A program made the position numbers and the translations under genes. Shown here piece by piece: positions 51,764-61,660 of a stretch of DNA of 64,000 nucleotides. How positions within the stretch are numbered: position 1 is the stretch's first letter; each line of letters starts with the position of its first letter. Source of the stretch: Mayamaea pseudoterrestris (taxonomy: Eukaryota > Bacillariophyta > Bacillariophyceae > Sellaphorales > Sellaphoraceae); the NCBI GenBank assembly GCA_027923505.1, contig BROI01000002.1, forward strand, positions 2,046,001 through 2,110,000, in the 5' to 3' direction. The notes below the pieces were generated by a model. It searched no databases and was not told the origin of the DNA. It saw nothing but the letters and a program-made list of their open reading frames with translations.

Positions 51764-52411
51764 ATGACAAACATGAGGCGCTCTCTTCTCGCCTGCTTGA
51801 TGCTGAGCCCTGCTGTGGCCTATCAGCCATATCAAAGTGCCTTTGCAAAGCGTGTCCAAAAAGAATTTCAGACGGCAGCAGCAACAGCAGCATTAGCATC
51901 CACGATTCTGCTTGGATTCGCTCCGGCAGCCTCGGCATCAGATACGGCGGCTCAAATCTCACTCAATACACTTCCACCAACGTCTATTCGCGTTGACATT
52001 GGTGATCTTCCAGTCATTGGAAATGTACTATCTGGAACATACACCAAAGTGTCCGACTCAACCAAAAGTTCCGGTAAATCAAGCATCACAATCACATCAC
52101 CCAAGGACAAGGTCCGAGCCGTCCAGGACATTGCCACTGGCGGTCACTTGGAGTTTGACGTGAATGGCGTTCTCAAAACACATTTGGATGTTGACATTGC
52201 CGCCGATGAAGCCGGTGTCGCCAAGGTGCGAGTCACATCCAATTTGATTCCCAAGCTTCCCTTCAAAAATATGGCGTCGGCCTCGCAAACCTCGCCAACA
52301 GGTGGGGAAGCAAGTGCTTGGAACATGGTAACTAACATGGGTAGTGGGGAAACGTACTACTACAATGAAAAGAGCGGCGTGACACAATTCGAGCGACCCG
52401 ATAAGTTTTGA
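51764..52411 (+). CDS. Plastid/thylakoid-lumen-type protein with a C-terminal WW domain
   Basis: A 215-aa protein whose start at 51764 has a good context (CACCATGA); another ATG lies at 51737. The start region MRRSLLACLMLSPAVA is a signal peptide followed by YQPYQSAF, which allows plastid entry with Tyr at +1. A second hydrophobic stretch (AAATAALASTILLGFAP, then ASA|SDTA) resembles a thylakoid transfer signal. The mature domain has a lipid/polymer-binding look (GDLPVIGNVLSGTYTKV, GGHLEFDVNGVLKTHLDVDI) but no assigned fold. The last 33 residues form a WW-like module: W, then GETYYYNEKSGVTQFERP. WW domains bind proline-rich ligands. The gene is divergent from the ArfGAP with a 180-bp spacing. 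Confidence 0.72.
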   Translation: MTNMRRSLLACLMLSPAVAYQPYQSAFAKRVQKEFQTAAATAALASTILLGFAPAASASDTAAQISLNTLPPTSIRVDIGDLPVIGNVLSGTYTKVSDSTKSSGKSSITITSPKDKVRAVQDIATGGHLEFDVNGVLKTHLDVDIAADEAGVAKVRVTSNLIPKLPFKNMASASQTSPTGGEASAWNMVTNMGSGETYYYNEKSGVTQFERPDKF

Positions 52412-52886
52412 GTGAGCGGACTGCTAATCTGGAGTTGACGAGGCATCGAATCATTCACCAAGACTGGAGTCGACGAGGCGAAGAATCATCCACCAAGACT
52501 CGACGACAATAAAATACATAATACTACATACATAGATCCAGATTGGTACGAGTCAAAGTAAAATACGTGTTCTGGACAATGCTACGTGAAAAACTTTCAC
52601 ATACGTAAATCAACAACGGAGGTGCGTCCCTGCAACCAGTTCACGCAGCCTTATTTTTGTAGCTTACAAAGATGTAAGGTGCTTGTACATAAAACGAATT
52701 AAATTCATTACACACCATAACCGCTCTTCCATCAAGAGAACATGATAGCATAGCCAAGGATAGCAAGCTAAATTGCGACGATTGCCAGATGGCTCATAGG
52801 AAGGACGTTTGATGGGCATCGGCGTCTTTCGATGGGTGCGACACGATGTCACGCTTTGATGTGCGCAGTGCGCACCAGCCACAACC
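52412..52886. other. 475-bp intergenic stretch, no gene seen
   Basis: Contains a repeated short segment near 52440-52500 (GAGTTGACGAGGC / GAGTCGACGAGGC, with CACCAAGACT twice). A 125-codon minus-strand frame overlaps the next gene and is rejected. Otherwise nothing seen. Confidence 0.45.
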
Positions 52887-55274
52887 ATGAGGATTGCAGC
52901 CAAGGCTTTCCGCATGTCCTTGCTAATCAAAGCAAGTGTTTCAGCCTTTTTACTGTCTCCTATACGAACAAGTCGTGCTGCTACTGGTGGAAGAAATAGA
53001 GTTATGCGATCCGCCGCGTCTTTTACTCCTGAACCTCCCATTGCGCGGCGCGATGAAGATTGCTTTTTTTACGCGGGCGCTCCGCCTCCCAACTGGGACC
53101 TCAAGCTTCCCCGCCAGGCAGAAGGATCGGCGGAAAAGCTGTTGAATCCCCCAGTTGCAGTTCCGAATCCATATGGTTGGATGAGAGACGATAAGCGCGA
53201 AAATCAAGAAATTTTGGATCACTTGGCGGCCGAGAATGCGTATACGGAAAGCATTTCCAAGCATTTGGAAGGATTGCGCGGCAAGCTCTATGAGGAGATG
53301 CTTTCCGCCATTCAAGAGACCGATTACACGACGCCTCGTCCGCATGGAGACTATTACTACTATACGCGGACCTTTCAGGGAAAGTCTTATACGGTTCATT
53401 GCCGCGCTCCAAAGAAAGGTGGACCATTGACTGTCGATTGGGACGGATCGGCCGACTCGCCAATTCTACCAGACGAGCAAGTTACTTTGGACTTGAACGT
53501 TATCGCAGAGGGCAAGAAGTATTGCTCGCCTGGTTCCGTCACGTCTTCTCCTTCGCACAAGTACCTTGCGTATGCGATTGACCACAAGGGAGACGAAACC
53601 TGTCAAATGTGGGTAAAGCGGCTGGATGATGGCGAAATTATCGACCACGACTCGACACTGGAAATGAGCGGCAGCATCAAGTGGGGCGCTGACGATGAGA
53701 CGCTGTTTTATTTGAAGCAGGACGAGACAAAACGTCCATACCAAGTATATAGGCGCAAAATTGGCAGCAAACAAGATGATGAACTCATTTTTGAAGAGCC
53801 TGACGACTTGTACTGGACTGGTATTTACAAGAGCTTGGATGGAAAGTTCTTGTTTGTCGAAGCATCGTCCAAGGAAACATCGGAGATTCACTTTCTCGAT
53901 CTGGCGGATCCAAACGCCAAGTTGCAGTGCATCTCCAAACGACGCTCCAAGGTGCTCTACGAGGTTGAACACCGCAACGGACATTGGTGGCTGCTTAGTA
54001 ACGTTGGAGGGCTACCAAACATGGCGCTTTTTATAGCTCCAGCGACGGCCGAATGCCAGGATGATTGGAAACTGGTGACGGAGGCAGCATCATCCAACAA
54101 GCCACTCTTTGACGGCGGCCTTGACTGGGCGCTGGATCATGCCACGTGTTTTCAAGACCATGTGGTGCTTGGTGGAAGAGAGGGCGGACTGCCGAGAATA
54201 TGGGTTGCGCGCGTCAATGATAGATCTGACGTGTCAAGCTGTGAGCGTTTGTCGTTTTAAGAAGAGGCTTATGATGTTGGTCTCGGGTCTCATTATGAAT
54301 TTAATACGGAGAAGATTGTTGTTGGATACGATTCATTGGTGACACCGTCGTCTTCCATTGAAATCGACTTGAACGATGCAAGTAGCCGGACCGTCTTGAA
54401 GGAGCGTGCAGTGCCTGGCTACCGTCGAGAACAGTTTGCTTGTGAGCGAACGACGGCTCTTGCCCGCGACGGAAAGACGGAAGTTCCTGTCAGTATTGTC
54501 TACCGCAAGGACTTGATGGAGGAGCATATGTCGTCTGGCAAGCCGGTGCATGTGCACTTGTATGGGTATGGCTCTTACGGTGCCTGCATGGAAGCGTCAT
54601 TTAGCTCAACCCGGCTTACCCTCCTCAACCGTGGCATTGTGTATGTCATTGCTCACGTCCGCGGTGGCGGCGAGATGGGTCGCCAATGGTATGAGGAGCC
54701 AAATGGTGCAAAATACTTGTGCAAAAAGAACACTTTCAATGACTTTGTTGACGTTGCGCGTTGGCTCGTGGACGAGCGAAAACTGACTAATCCAGAAAAG
54801 ATGTCGTGCGAAGGCCGTAGCGCCGGTGGACTTTTGATTGGTTCTTCCATCAACCAGGCACCAGAGCTTTTTAAAGTGGCCCTACTTGGGGTGCCATTCG
54901 TGGACGTGGTATGCACCATGACAGATGCTTCCATCCCGTTGACTACGGGTGAATGGGAAGAATGGGGCAATCCAAATGAAGAGCGGTACTTGGAGTATAT
55001 GAAGGAGTATTGTCCAATGCAGAATGTTGAGCGCAAGACGTATCCCACGTGTTTGCTGACTGGTGGGCTGTGGGATCCCCGCGTTGCCTACTGGGAACCA
55101 TCTAAATTTGCTGCTTCGCTCAGACACGGCCAGTCTTCCGACTCTGGCCCCGTATGCGTCAAGATGGATATGTCAGCTGGCCATTTCTCTGCATCGGATC
55201 GTTACAAATATTTAAAGGAGCTGAGCTTCGATTATGCATTTGTTCTCGATCACTTGGGCTTGGCTGAAAGCTAA
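52887..55274 (+). CDS. Oligopeptidase B / prolyl oligopeptidase-family enzyme, interrupted by an in-frame TAA
   Basis: A serine peptidase (S9A) that cleaves small peptides after basic residues. The frame spans 796 codons from 52887, with one TAA at codon 458 (54258-54260). The sequence continues in the same frame on both sides and aligns without gap or insertion to the family (ARVNDR...CERLSF-stop-EEAYDVGLGSHYE), so one residue appears to be replaced by a stop. The N-terminus (MRIAAKAFRMSLLIKASVSA, then FLLSPI) looks like a plastid signal peptide with Phe at +1. The propeller runs to about residue 470. The catalytic domain keeps HLYGYGSYG, Ser645 in CEGRSAGG, Asp730 in GLWDPRV and His766 in AGHFS. 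Short intron solutions around the stop (donor GTGAGC) were tried and failed. It may be an allele broken by one base change, a sequence error, or a read-through case. Confidence 0.75.
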
Positions 55275-55670
55275 ACAAACAGCCTACGTTCGAGTGTTGA
55301 AGCTGGTGCGGGGGAAGTATTTGTAAATATGGACCTTAAAAGTAGACGAGTAGTGTAGCAATACGCCATCATACGGATGCGTTGCTGCAGCGTTACTAAA
55401 CTAAGCTTTTATGAACAACGACACACATGAAGTCTACCGCATTGTATCGAACGTGGTGGTCCGACTATTCTATGTGGTTAATTTGCTCGACAGTAGAGTA
55501 ATATTTGTAGGCTAAAGAAGATGCAAACTCTATGTCGTTACTAAATAAGTTATTACAATGCAAACTGAGCTTTGTTCACCATTTCCTACTCTCAGTTCCC
55601 AATGACCCGCCCTTCGCCAAAGCGCACAGCTCTTTGCTCCTGGCATTTTCGTTGACAAAACAAACCTCAC
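55275..55670. other. Intergenic stretch of 396 bp, no gene seen
   Basis: Convergent genes on both sides, so this should be 3' regions and terminators only. A/T-rich near 55493-55560. Confidence 0.5.
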
Positions 55671-57272
55671 CTAATAGTCACCTTCGACTGAATCCGCATT
55701 AATGTTCATATCCAATTCCTCGCCGGTGACACGCTTGTAGAGCTGCATCATGTCGTCAACGTCAGTCTCAAAGTGCGATGTTGCATCCAGCGACGTGGAG
55801 ATGAAGCACTTATCCTGCAGACCATCTGCGACCGGCTTGTAAGTGTTGGTGACACTCATAAATCGCTGCTGAATGCGTCCGAGCAACTTTAAGCCTGGCA
55901 TAATGTCCTCGTCCGGGTCGCCCTTTTCCAAAATGGTCGAGACAATGGCAACGTACACTCCATCCGCTGAAACGTTCAAGCCATGACTGACACAGCAAAC
56001 GAAAATATCATTGACGCGGCCGACCTGCGGCCCTGGAATGATAATCTGCGCTGACTCTGCATTATTGGTATTTTCGATGGGATGATCCAAGAGACAAATG
56101 CAACGAACCACAACGCCAGTCGGTTCAATCTTTTCCTGCGGAAAGTACGACGGATCTCCAATAATCAAAGCAGCCTTGGCCATTTGATTGCCAGCCTTGA
56201 CTCCGTACGCTACGCCCTGCTCGTCAAAGAGAATCTCATCAATGTCCTGATTGAGCATAAACGTTCCTCCATGAATGGCGCAGATCCGCGAAAAGCCTTC
56301 CGGCAAGCCACCCAACCCATAGAGCGGATAAATGTACGGACTCGTTCCGTATCGCTTGAGCGAGTAGCAATAGGTTTGCAGCTTTTGCACCGTGCTCACC
56401 GCCGGCGAATCCATGTGCGACTCGTCCAGTTCCAAGCACATGGCATGCGAAATGAATTCATTCGTATCCGGCTGCAATCCAAAGTCCGTGTAGAGCTCCC
56501 GCATGGTCATCTTGGTCAGATCGCGGCCCTGATGCGTGCTCGCGTCTTCAAGCTTGTACGCGTCAATAAAGATCAAAAAGTTGCGGAAGCGGCGTTTTTC
56601 AAAGAGGCCCATGAGTCCACTCGAGAGCGCCTCCTGCGGAGTAGCAGGAACCTTGTGAATCTTCCCAGCCTTGTAAACATACGAGCAAGCAATCGATTTG
56701 AAATCAAGGTACTTTGTAACCTTGGTATGCAAAAGCATCTTTGTCAAATTGCCAGTCGCCATGATGAATTTCGGAATCAAATCAACGTTATAGTCGCGAT
56801 TGGATCCAAGGTTACTCGGCGGCTCGCCCGCTCGAAACTTTTCAAAGAGCGTCGAAAGGTTCAGCGAGGCGCCGTCCGCTCCATAGTAACCGTTGCGATC
56901 AATCTGAAGAACGCGCTTTCCCTTGACCGAAAGCAAACCGGAAATGACGCACTCCTTGAGGCCCGTGCCGAGGATAATGGCATCATACTCGCCGTCCGCG
57001 AGCGGCTCCATGCCTTCCGGGAGCCACTCAAAGGAGGTCTGTATGATATAATATGGAAGGGAGAATGATTGAAATGAGTCATTAGGAGGTGCACAAACAA
57101 TCTTGAGCCTTCTTGCTTCTTTGTGCTGTAGCAAGCGGAGTAGCGAATTCAGGTAAAACTAAGTTCCTCGCCAGCAAATACACCTATTTAACCGTGACTC
57201 TCATCTTTCATTTATTCATCGCCTGCATCAATTTACCTTGGTAGGTTCCTGTTCACTCGCAGCGTCGGCCAT
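55671..57272 (-). CDS. GDI1: Rab GDP-dissociation inhibitor (RabGDI), two exons
   Basis: A 467-aa protein that extracts GDP-bound Rab GTPases from membranes and recycles them through the cytosol. Exons are 57272-57237 (MADAASEQEPTK) and 57038-55671; the 198-bp intron is GT-AG, phase 0. Diagnostic stretches include the FAD-like fold start IILGTGLKECVISGLLSV, RNGYYGADGASLNL, the region DFGLQPDTNEFISHAMCLEL, and YPLYGLGGLPEGFSRICAIH with GGTFML. These match GDI rather than REP (Rab escort protein), which has long inserts. The short first exon was deduced from the start context and splice sites. A 328-codon antisense frame is a shadow. Confidence 0.94.
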
Positions 57273-57609
57273 GGTGGTTTTGATGTGCACGTCGTCGGCC
57301 GCTCATCGATGAATGTGACCGTTGGAGCTAGCTTAGCGCCTTTCCGTTGAGTCTGACTCGTGACTGAAGCAAGTCGTGGTTGAAACGCTTCACCATGGAG
57401 AAAGGGCCATCAGTATCAGTTAGGGGCGTGGAGCGGCTTCAAAGCAGAGGATCAAGCGAGTTAAATTTGACTTGCTCAACATCAGGAACTGTGATCAAGC
57501 TACTGAAGCTGTAAGAAGACTCATTGTTAAACTAAATCTCTCCTTATCGCGAAAGAAGAAACTTCCGAATCGAGGAAACGACCGCAGGCTACACTAGCAC
57601 AAGCAAAAC
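57273..57609. promoter_or_regulatory. Shared upstream region of RabGDI and the DUB-like gene
   Basis: 337 bp between two divergent starts. Nothing distinctive was recognised beyond short ACGT-containing bits near 57280-57290. Confidence 0.4.
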
Positions 57610-59181
57610 ATGTCCGACAAAAAATCACCACCACGGCCTGGCAAGGCTCGGATTGATCGACTAAGAATGGATCGAGTATATCCAACTGTTTCAAGCTTCT
57701 TTGACCTCATTAAATATTATGAGGCTGCTGAGAAGCTCTACAATGTTTTTCAGGAGGTGTACTTGCTCAAGCAACTGGACGAAGCTTTTGTATTTGGAGA
57801 GCGTTATTGCTACTTTTGCACGGATGAAGAAAAGGGAATTCCATCTCATGCCTACTATTTGACAAAAGAAAATGCGGAGCTCAAACGAAAGCATCATATG
57901 CAAGTCAGTCAAGTCATTGATCAACTCAAGACGGTAATGGACTGGATTGATCAAGAGGAAATTGAAAAGGAACTGCAGCAACAGATTGAGGAGGATCAAA
58001 AGCAGCGCGCCTTGGGTGAAACGCAGCAAGCAAAGTTAAATGACTTTCAACGGCGGCTAGAGCAACAGCAGCAGGAGCAAGCAAAACCTACAGGAACGCC
58101 AGAGCAAGTGCAAAAATCGGCCTTTGATAAGCTCGCCAGGCTTTCCAATGGGAACCACAAGGCGCAGCAAGAGCACTCCAGTTCGCGAAAAAAGCAAGAT
58201 CCGTCAGGAGACGTGCCCACGGGGAAGCCGTCAAGTCGATATGGTCTCATGGATGTTGATAGCGAAGACGATGAAAGTGATGAACTCCCTCCGCCCGTTC
58301 TGCCTCCTCCAGCTAATGGAGATGTGTCTCAGCCGCCTCCTCCTTCCTATCATACCGTTGCTAGTCGGCGCAACTTTCTTGGCCAAGCCAAGGTTCATCC
58401 TACCAATCTTCCACCGCCGCAGCAAGACTTGCCTCCGACTCCCAAGCCACTAACTATGTCGCAACTAACCCAGCAGTACAAGCAAGCCTATATTGAGTTT
58501 CATCATGCCGGTCGTATTCGCGTCACACCCATTCCTTCGTACCAAGGCCGCATCCCAGCGTCGACGAATGGATGCACAGTCATCTCCGCCCTTGTTGCGG
58601 CAAACCATTTACGCCGCGACCTGGTCACGGATACGATTGTACGCATTATGGACCAGGACTGTGTTCCGCTGCTGCAGCAGATCCGATCCAAGCTTGGACT
58701 GGGCGGATGCGCGCTCATTATACCAAGCGATGTGCACGACCATTTGGTGGATCGCAAGGTTTTGAAGCAAAACGAGTTTGAAGGTGCAGCAGGTGGCAAT
58801 ATTTTGGATCCAATACACTTTGGGTCGTTTACCAAGCTCTTGGCCGTTGGCGACGATGGCAAGGGTCACACAAGGCGGGCAGCGGCTACCTTGTTCTTTC
58901 GCGACCATGTCATTAGCATTGTCAAAATGGTTGGTGGAGGCAAAGTGCGGTACGACTTGGTAGACTCGCTGCCGGGCATGACAATGAGCGGTCAACCCAT
59001 GGCGACGCGGACGCACTGCCAAGACTTGGAGTCGCTGGAAGTCCTGCTGAAGTGGTACTGCTCTCGCAAATTCAGCGAGTCAAACTGTACATATATCGAC
59101 CGCAATAGCAAATGGGATGACGCCATGGCGGACTTTGATCCGCGGGTGTTTCAAGGGTTTGTTTGGATGCCAAAACAGTAG
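57610..59181 (+). CDS. Putative deubiquitinase-like cysteine peptidase with USP8/AMSH-type N-terminal domain
   Basis: A 523-aa intronless gene. The first 150 residues (FFDLIKYYEAAEKLYNVFQE, then GERYCYFCTDEEKGIPSHAYY) look like the helical USP8-dimer/MIT-like domain that brings AMSH and USP8 to ESCRT. A coiled, Gln/Glu-rich part follows (about 120-160), then a Pro-rich region with runs such as PPPPSYHTV and NLPPPQQDLPPTPKP that can bind SH3 or similar domains. The C-terminal 220 residues have a Cys-His-Asp order like a papain-fold peptidase: Cys322 in STNGCTVISALVA, His433 in FFRDHVISIVKMV, and Asp452 in YDLVDSLPG. Family assignment for this domain is inference. If right, it would be a cytosolic ubiquitin-processing enzyme connected to endosomes. 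Confidence 0.55.
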   Translation: MSDKKSPPRPGKARIDRLRMDRVYPTVSSFFDLIKYYEAAEKLYNVFQEVYLLKQLDEAFVFGERYCYFCTDEEKGIPSHAYYLTKENAELKRKHHMQVSQVIDQLKTVMDWIDQEEIEKELQQQIEEDQKQRALGETQQAKLNDFQRRLEQQQQEQAKPTGTPEQVQKSAFDKLARLSNGNHKAQQEHSSSRKKQDPSGDVPTGKPSSRYGLMDVDSEDDESDELPPPVLPPPANGDVSQPPPPSYHTVASRRNFLGQAKVHPTNLPPPQQDLPPTPKPLTMSQLTQQYKQAYIEFHHAGRIRVTPIPSYQGRIPASTNGCTVISALVAANHLRRDLVTDTIVRIMDQDCVPLLQQIRSKLGLGGCALIIPSDVHDHLVDRKVLKQNEFEGAAGGNILDPIHFGSFTKLLAVGDDGKGHTRRAAATLFFRDHVISIVKMVGGGKVRYDLVDSLPGMTMSGQPMATRTHCQDLESLEVLLKWYCSRKFSESNCTYIDRNSKWDDAMADFDPRVFQGFVWMPKQ

Positions 59182-59758
59182 ACTGTACGTTATGATACGG
59201 CTGAACAACGATTATTATGTAAATACTGGTCGCTGCGTTACCCATGTATTTCGGTAATTGTCTCTTGATGTGACGGAATAGCTACTGGCCGAGGTGAGCG
59301 CCAATTTCTCGACTTGTCGATACTCTCCGATCACCCATCTTGCAAGGCAACAAAGTACCTTAATTACAAACACTATGATTTGCCCTACGCTCGTCGACAG
59401 CAGACAGATCGTCTTACGTAGTAAAGTATCCTTTAACTATCATACTCTGCTTTTATGGTTATGCTCGTCGCAATTCGCACGCTTTTACTTCTCGAGATCC
59501 CTCCATCGACGACACGGCAAAATATTTTCCTCTTCTTTCCTATAGATGCAGCCGCATTTGTTGAGCCAAGAATAGCGTCAAAGGCTACGGGAAGATCTAA
59601 GGTCAAGAGATTTGCTAACTGACTGAAGGGCGTTAGCATTGTTAACGGTGAAAACTCGCCTTTCAAACTCAAAATGACTTCTCTGACGTGGGCTTAAATA
59701 AGTGTGACCAAACGCTTTCACCTCACATCTTCTCGCATTCCAAGATCCATTCACCACC
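59182..59758. other. 577-bp intergenic stretch, no gene seen
   Basis: Two plus-strand genes flank it. Frames of 60-83 codons on either strand have no support. Probably terminator of one gene and promoter of the next. Confidence 0.5.
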
Positions 59759-61438
59759 ATGAGGGTTGCATCTCGATGCCGTCCTTCGTTCACAAATCGC
59801 TTTCTTCAATTTATTTTAGTGTTTAGTTACAGCAGCAATATTCCTGGTACTCAAGCTCTTTCTTCGCATACTCTTCTTTCGAAACGGCATGGCCATGACT
59901 TGCTTTCCGTCGAGCAATCCATCATACGCAACGATAGCCAAAGATTGACGACGCACGTTATCGGAAGCGACGAGTCGGGGACGGGCTGCATTGCCGGGCC
60001 AATCGTCTGCTGCAGTGTGTGTATCAAGCAAAGCTTACATGATTATCAAGCATTGCCGCACGTGAATGACGGCAAGCTTCTGGATGCTGCGACGCGACGA
60101 GACATCGTCAACCACGTCATGAAGCATCCCGAAATCTACGCCGTTGCAGTGGCTATCAGAACCAGTCAGCAGATTGATGCTTCAAGCGCGCAAACTGCCA
60201 GTCTTGATGGGCTTCGAGAGACAATCGAGTCGATCGTAGACCAAGCAAAGACGGACGAGTGTCAAACGTTCTACAGCATTGTCGACGGACACAAGTCGCC
60301 TCCACGCCTTTCCATTCCATCGAGACCCATGTTGCAGGCAGACGCCAAGGTTTATACCGTGGCCCTCGCATCCATTGTCGCACGAGTGACTCGTGACAAT
60401 CTCATGCTTGAACATTCCGCCCAATATCCGCCGTACGCCTTTGGCCGCAACGGAGGATACTCGTCGCCGATGCATGTGCAGGCGATTCACGCGCACGGAG
60501 TTTCGCCGATACACCGCAGAATGACCAAGCCAGTCAAGAATCGCAAAATTGGTGCGAGTAGTGGTCATGTTATTGATAGTGACGGCGGCATGACAAGGAG
60601 GGCGACATTGACTGGCATGACCGCAACATTTGCAGCGCTGGCATTGCAAATCAAACCGTCACTAACACTTGCCATGTCGATTGACCCAAAGACTAAAAGC
60701 TCGCTGCCAGACATTGGCGAGATTGAAGCGTCAGTTCCGACCGACTGGTCCATGATTGATAATCCATTCAATGACAATGCTGCGAGCAAACTGTTTGGTC
60801 GCTTGGATGCATCGAGCGACGCCAACTTTTACGCGGACCCACGATTCGTCGAGCACGTGGATGCCCAAGCTGTCGAAAGCATGACCAAGTATGTTTCTGA
60901 TACAGTCGCTGGGAAGGATGCAATACTTGATCTATGTACAAGCTGGACGAGTCACATTCGTGCATCCAACACTGACGAAATGTTGCTTCGACGAGTCGCC
61001 GGACTAGGAATGAACCAACGAGAGCTCGATGCAAACGCAGCATTGACGGAGCGAATCGTGCAAGACTTGAACGAGCAACCAGTATTGCCGTATGAGAGTA
61101 ATTCGTTTGTTATTGTGCTTTGCCAATTGAGCATTGACTACTTGACCAAGCCGCTGCAAGTTTGCGTAGAGATTGCTCGCGTTTTGAAACCAGGTGGATC
61201 CGTTCATGTCATCTTTTCGAACCGACTCTTTCTGCAAAAGGCAGTGGCAGTATGGACTGGAGCTGATGACAATGATCATTGCTTCATTGTTTCATCCTAT
61301 CTGCACTTTTGTCGCGATGGATTGTATAAAGATATACGAGCAGTGGATTTGTCGACGCGAAACCGTTCTGGTCGCATTGTTGGTGATCCACTCTACGTTG
61401 TCACTGCCACAAAAGCTGCCGCTGCTGCTGCTTCTTAA
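59759..61438 (+). CDS. Fusion of RNase HII and a thylakoid-signal-bearing methyltransferase-like domain
   Basis: One uninterrupted frame of 559 codons with three parts. (1) A signal-type N-terminus (hydrophobic NRFLQFILVFSYS, then TQA|LSS). (2) Residues about 65-260: bacterial-type RNase HII, which cuts RNA in RNA/DNA hybrids. The acidic residues are D71/E72 (GSDESGTGCIAGPIV), D176 (SIVDG) and D195 (QADAKVYTVALASIVARVTRD), followed by AIHAHGVSPIHRR. (3) From residue 278, GMTRRATLTGMTATFAALA with SLTLA is a twin-arginine thylakoid signal, then a SAM-methyltransferase-like domain (FYADPRFVEHVD, DLCTSWTSHI, GLGMN, VLKPGGSVHVIFSNRLF) like a plant and algal chloroplast family. The join has no stop and no evident intron. 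Presumably it is cleaved after import so that the two halves act in stroma and lumen, or translation also starts at the internal ATG (60590). Confidence 0.82.
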   Translation: MRVASRCRPSFTNRFLQFILVFSYSSNIPGTQALSSHTLLSKRHGHDLLSVEQSIIRNDSQRLTTHVIGSDESGTGCIAGPIVCCSVCIKQSLHDYQALPHVNDGKLLDAATRRDIVNHVMKHPEIYAVAVAIRTSQQIDASSAQTASLDGLRETIESIVDQAKTDECQTFYSIVDGHKSPPRLSIPSRPMLQADAKVYTVALASIVARVTRDNLMLEHSAQYPPYAFGRNGGYSSPMHVQAIHAHGVSPIHRRMTKPVKNRKIGASSGHVIDSDGGMTRRATLTGMTATFAALALQIKPSLTLAMSIDPKTKSSLPDIGEIEASVPTDWSMIDNPFNDNAASKLFGRLDASSDANFYADPRFVEHVDAQAVESMTKYVSDTVAGKDAILDLCTSWTSHIRASNTDEMLLRRVAGLGMNQRELDANAALTERIVQDLNEQPVLPYESNSFVIVLCQLSIDYLTKPLQVCVEIARVLKPGGSVHVIFSNRLFLQKAVAVWTGADDNDHCFIVSSYLHFCRDGLYKDIRAVDLSTRNRSGRIVGDPLYVVTATKAAAAAAS

Positions 61439-61660
61439 TTAGCGTCTATTGCGCAAGCCAGTAGAGTATAATTTCTGGTATGCTTTGTTTTTTTGTTTGT
61501 TTGTTGATGTGGTCCATCGTTCCAAAGCGGAACGCAGAAATAAAAAAAACAATATTCACACTATTTAATATTGTATATTAGTCTTTAACTTCATCCATTC
61601 TCTGCTCGAAAACGTTCCAGTGTAAGCTGCACCTTAACCGTTTCACAATCACAATACTTT

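Noticed and set aside
52664-53041. 125-codon minus-strand frame over the start of oligopeptidase B
   Set aside because: It overlaps the supported signal peptide and has no features.
54225-54275. Very short intron across the TAA in the oligopeptidase B gene (donor GTGAGC)
   Set aside because: Removing either of the two possible 21- or 24-base pieces creates a new stop at the join, and the family alignment shows no insertion there.
56082-57068. 328-codon frame antisense to RabGDI
   Set aside because: It starts and ends inside a strongly supported gene and has no motifs.
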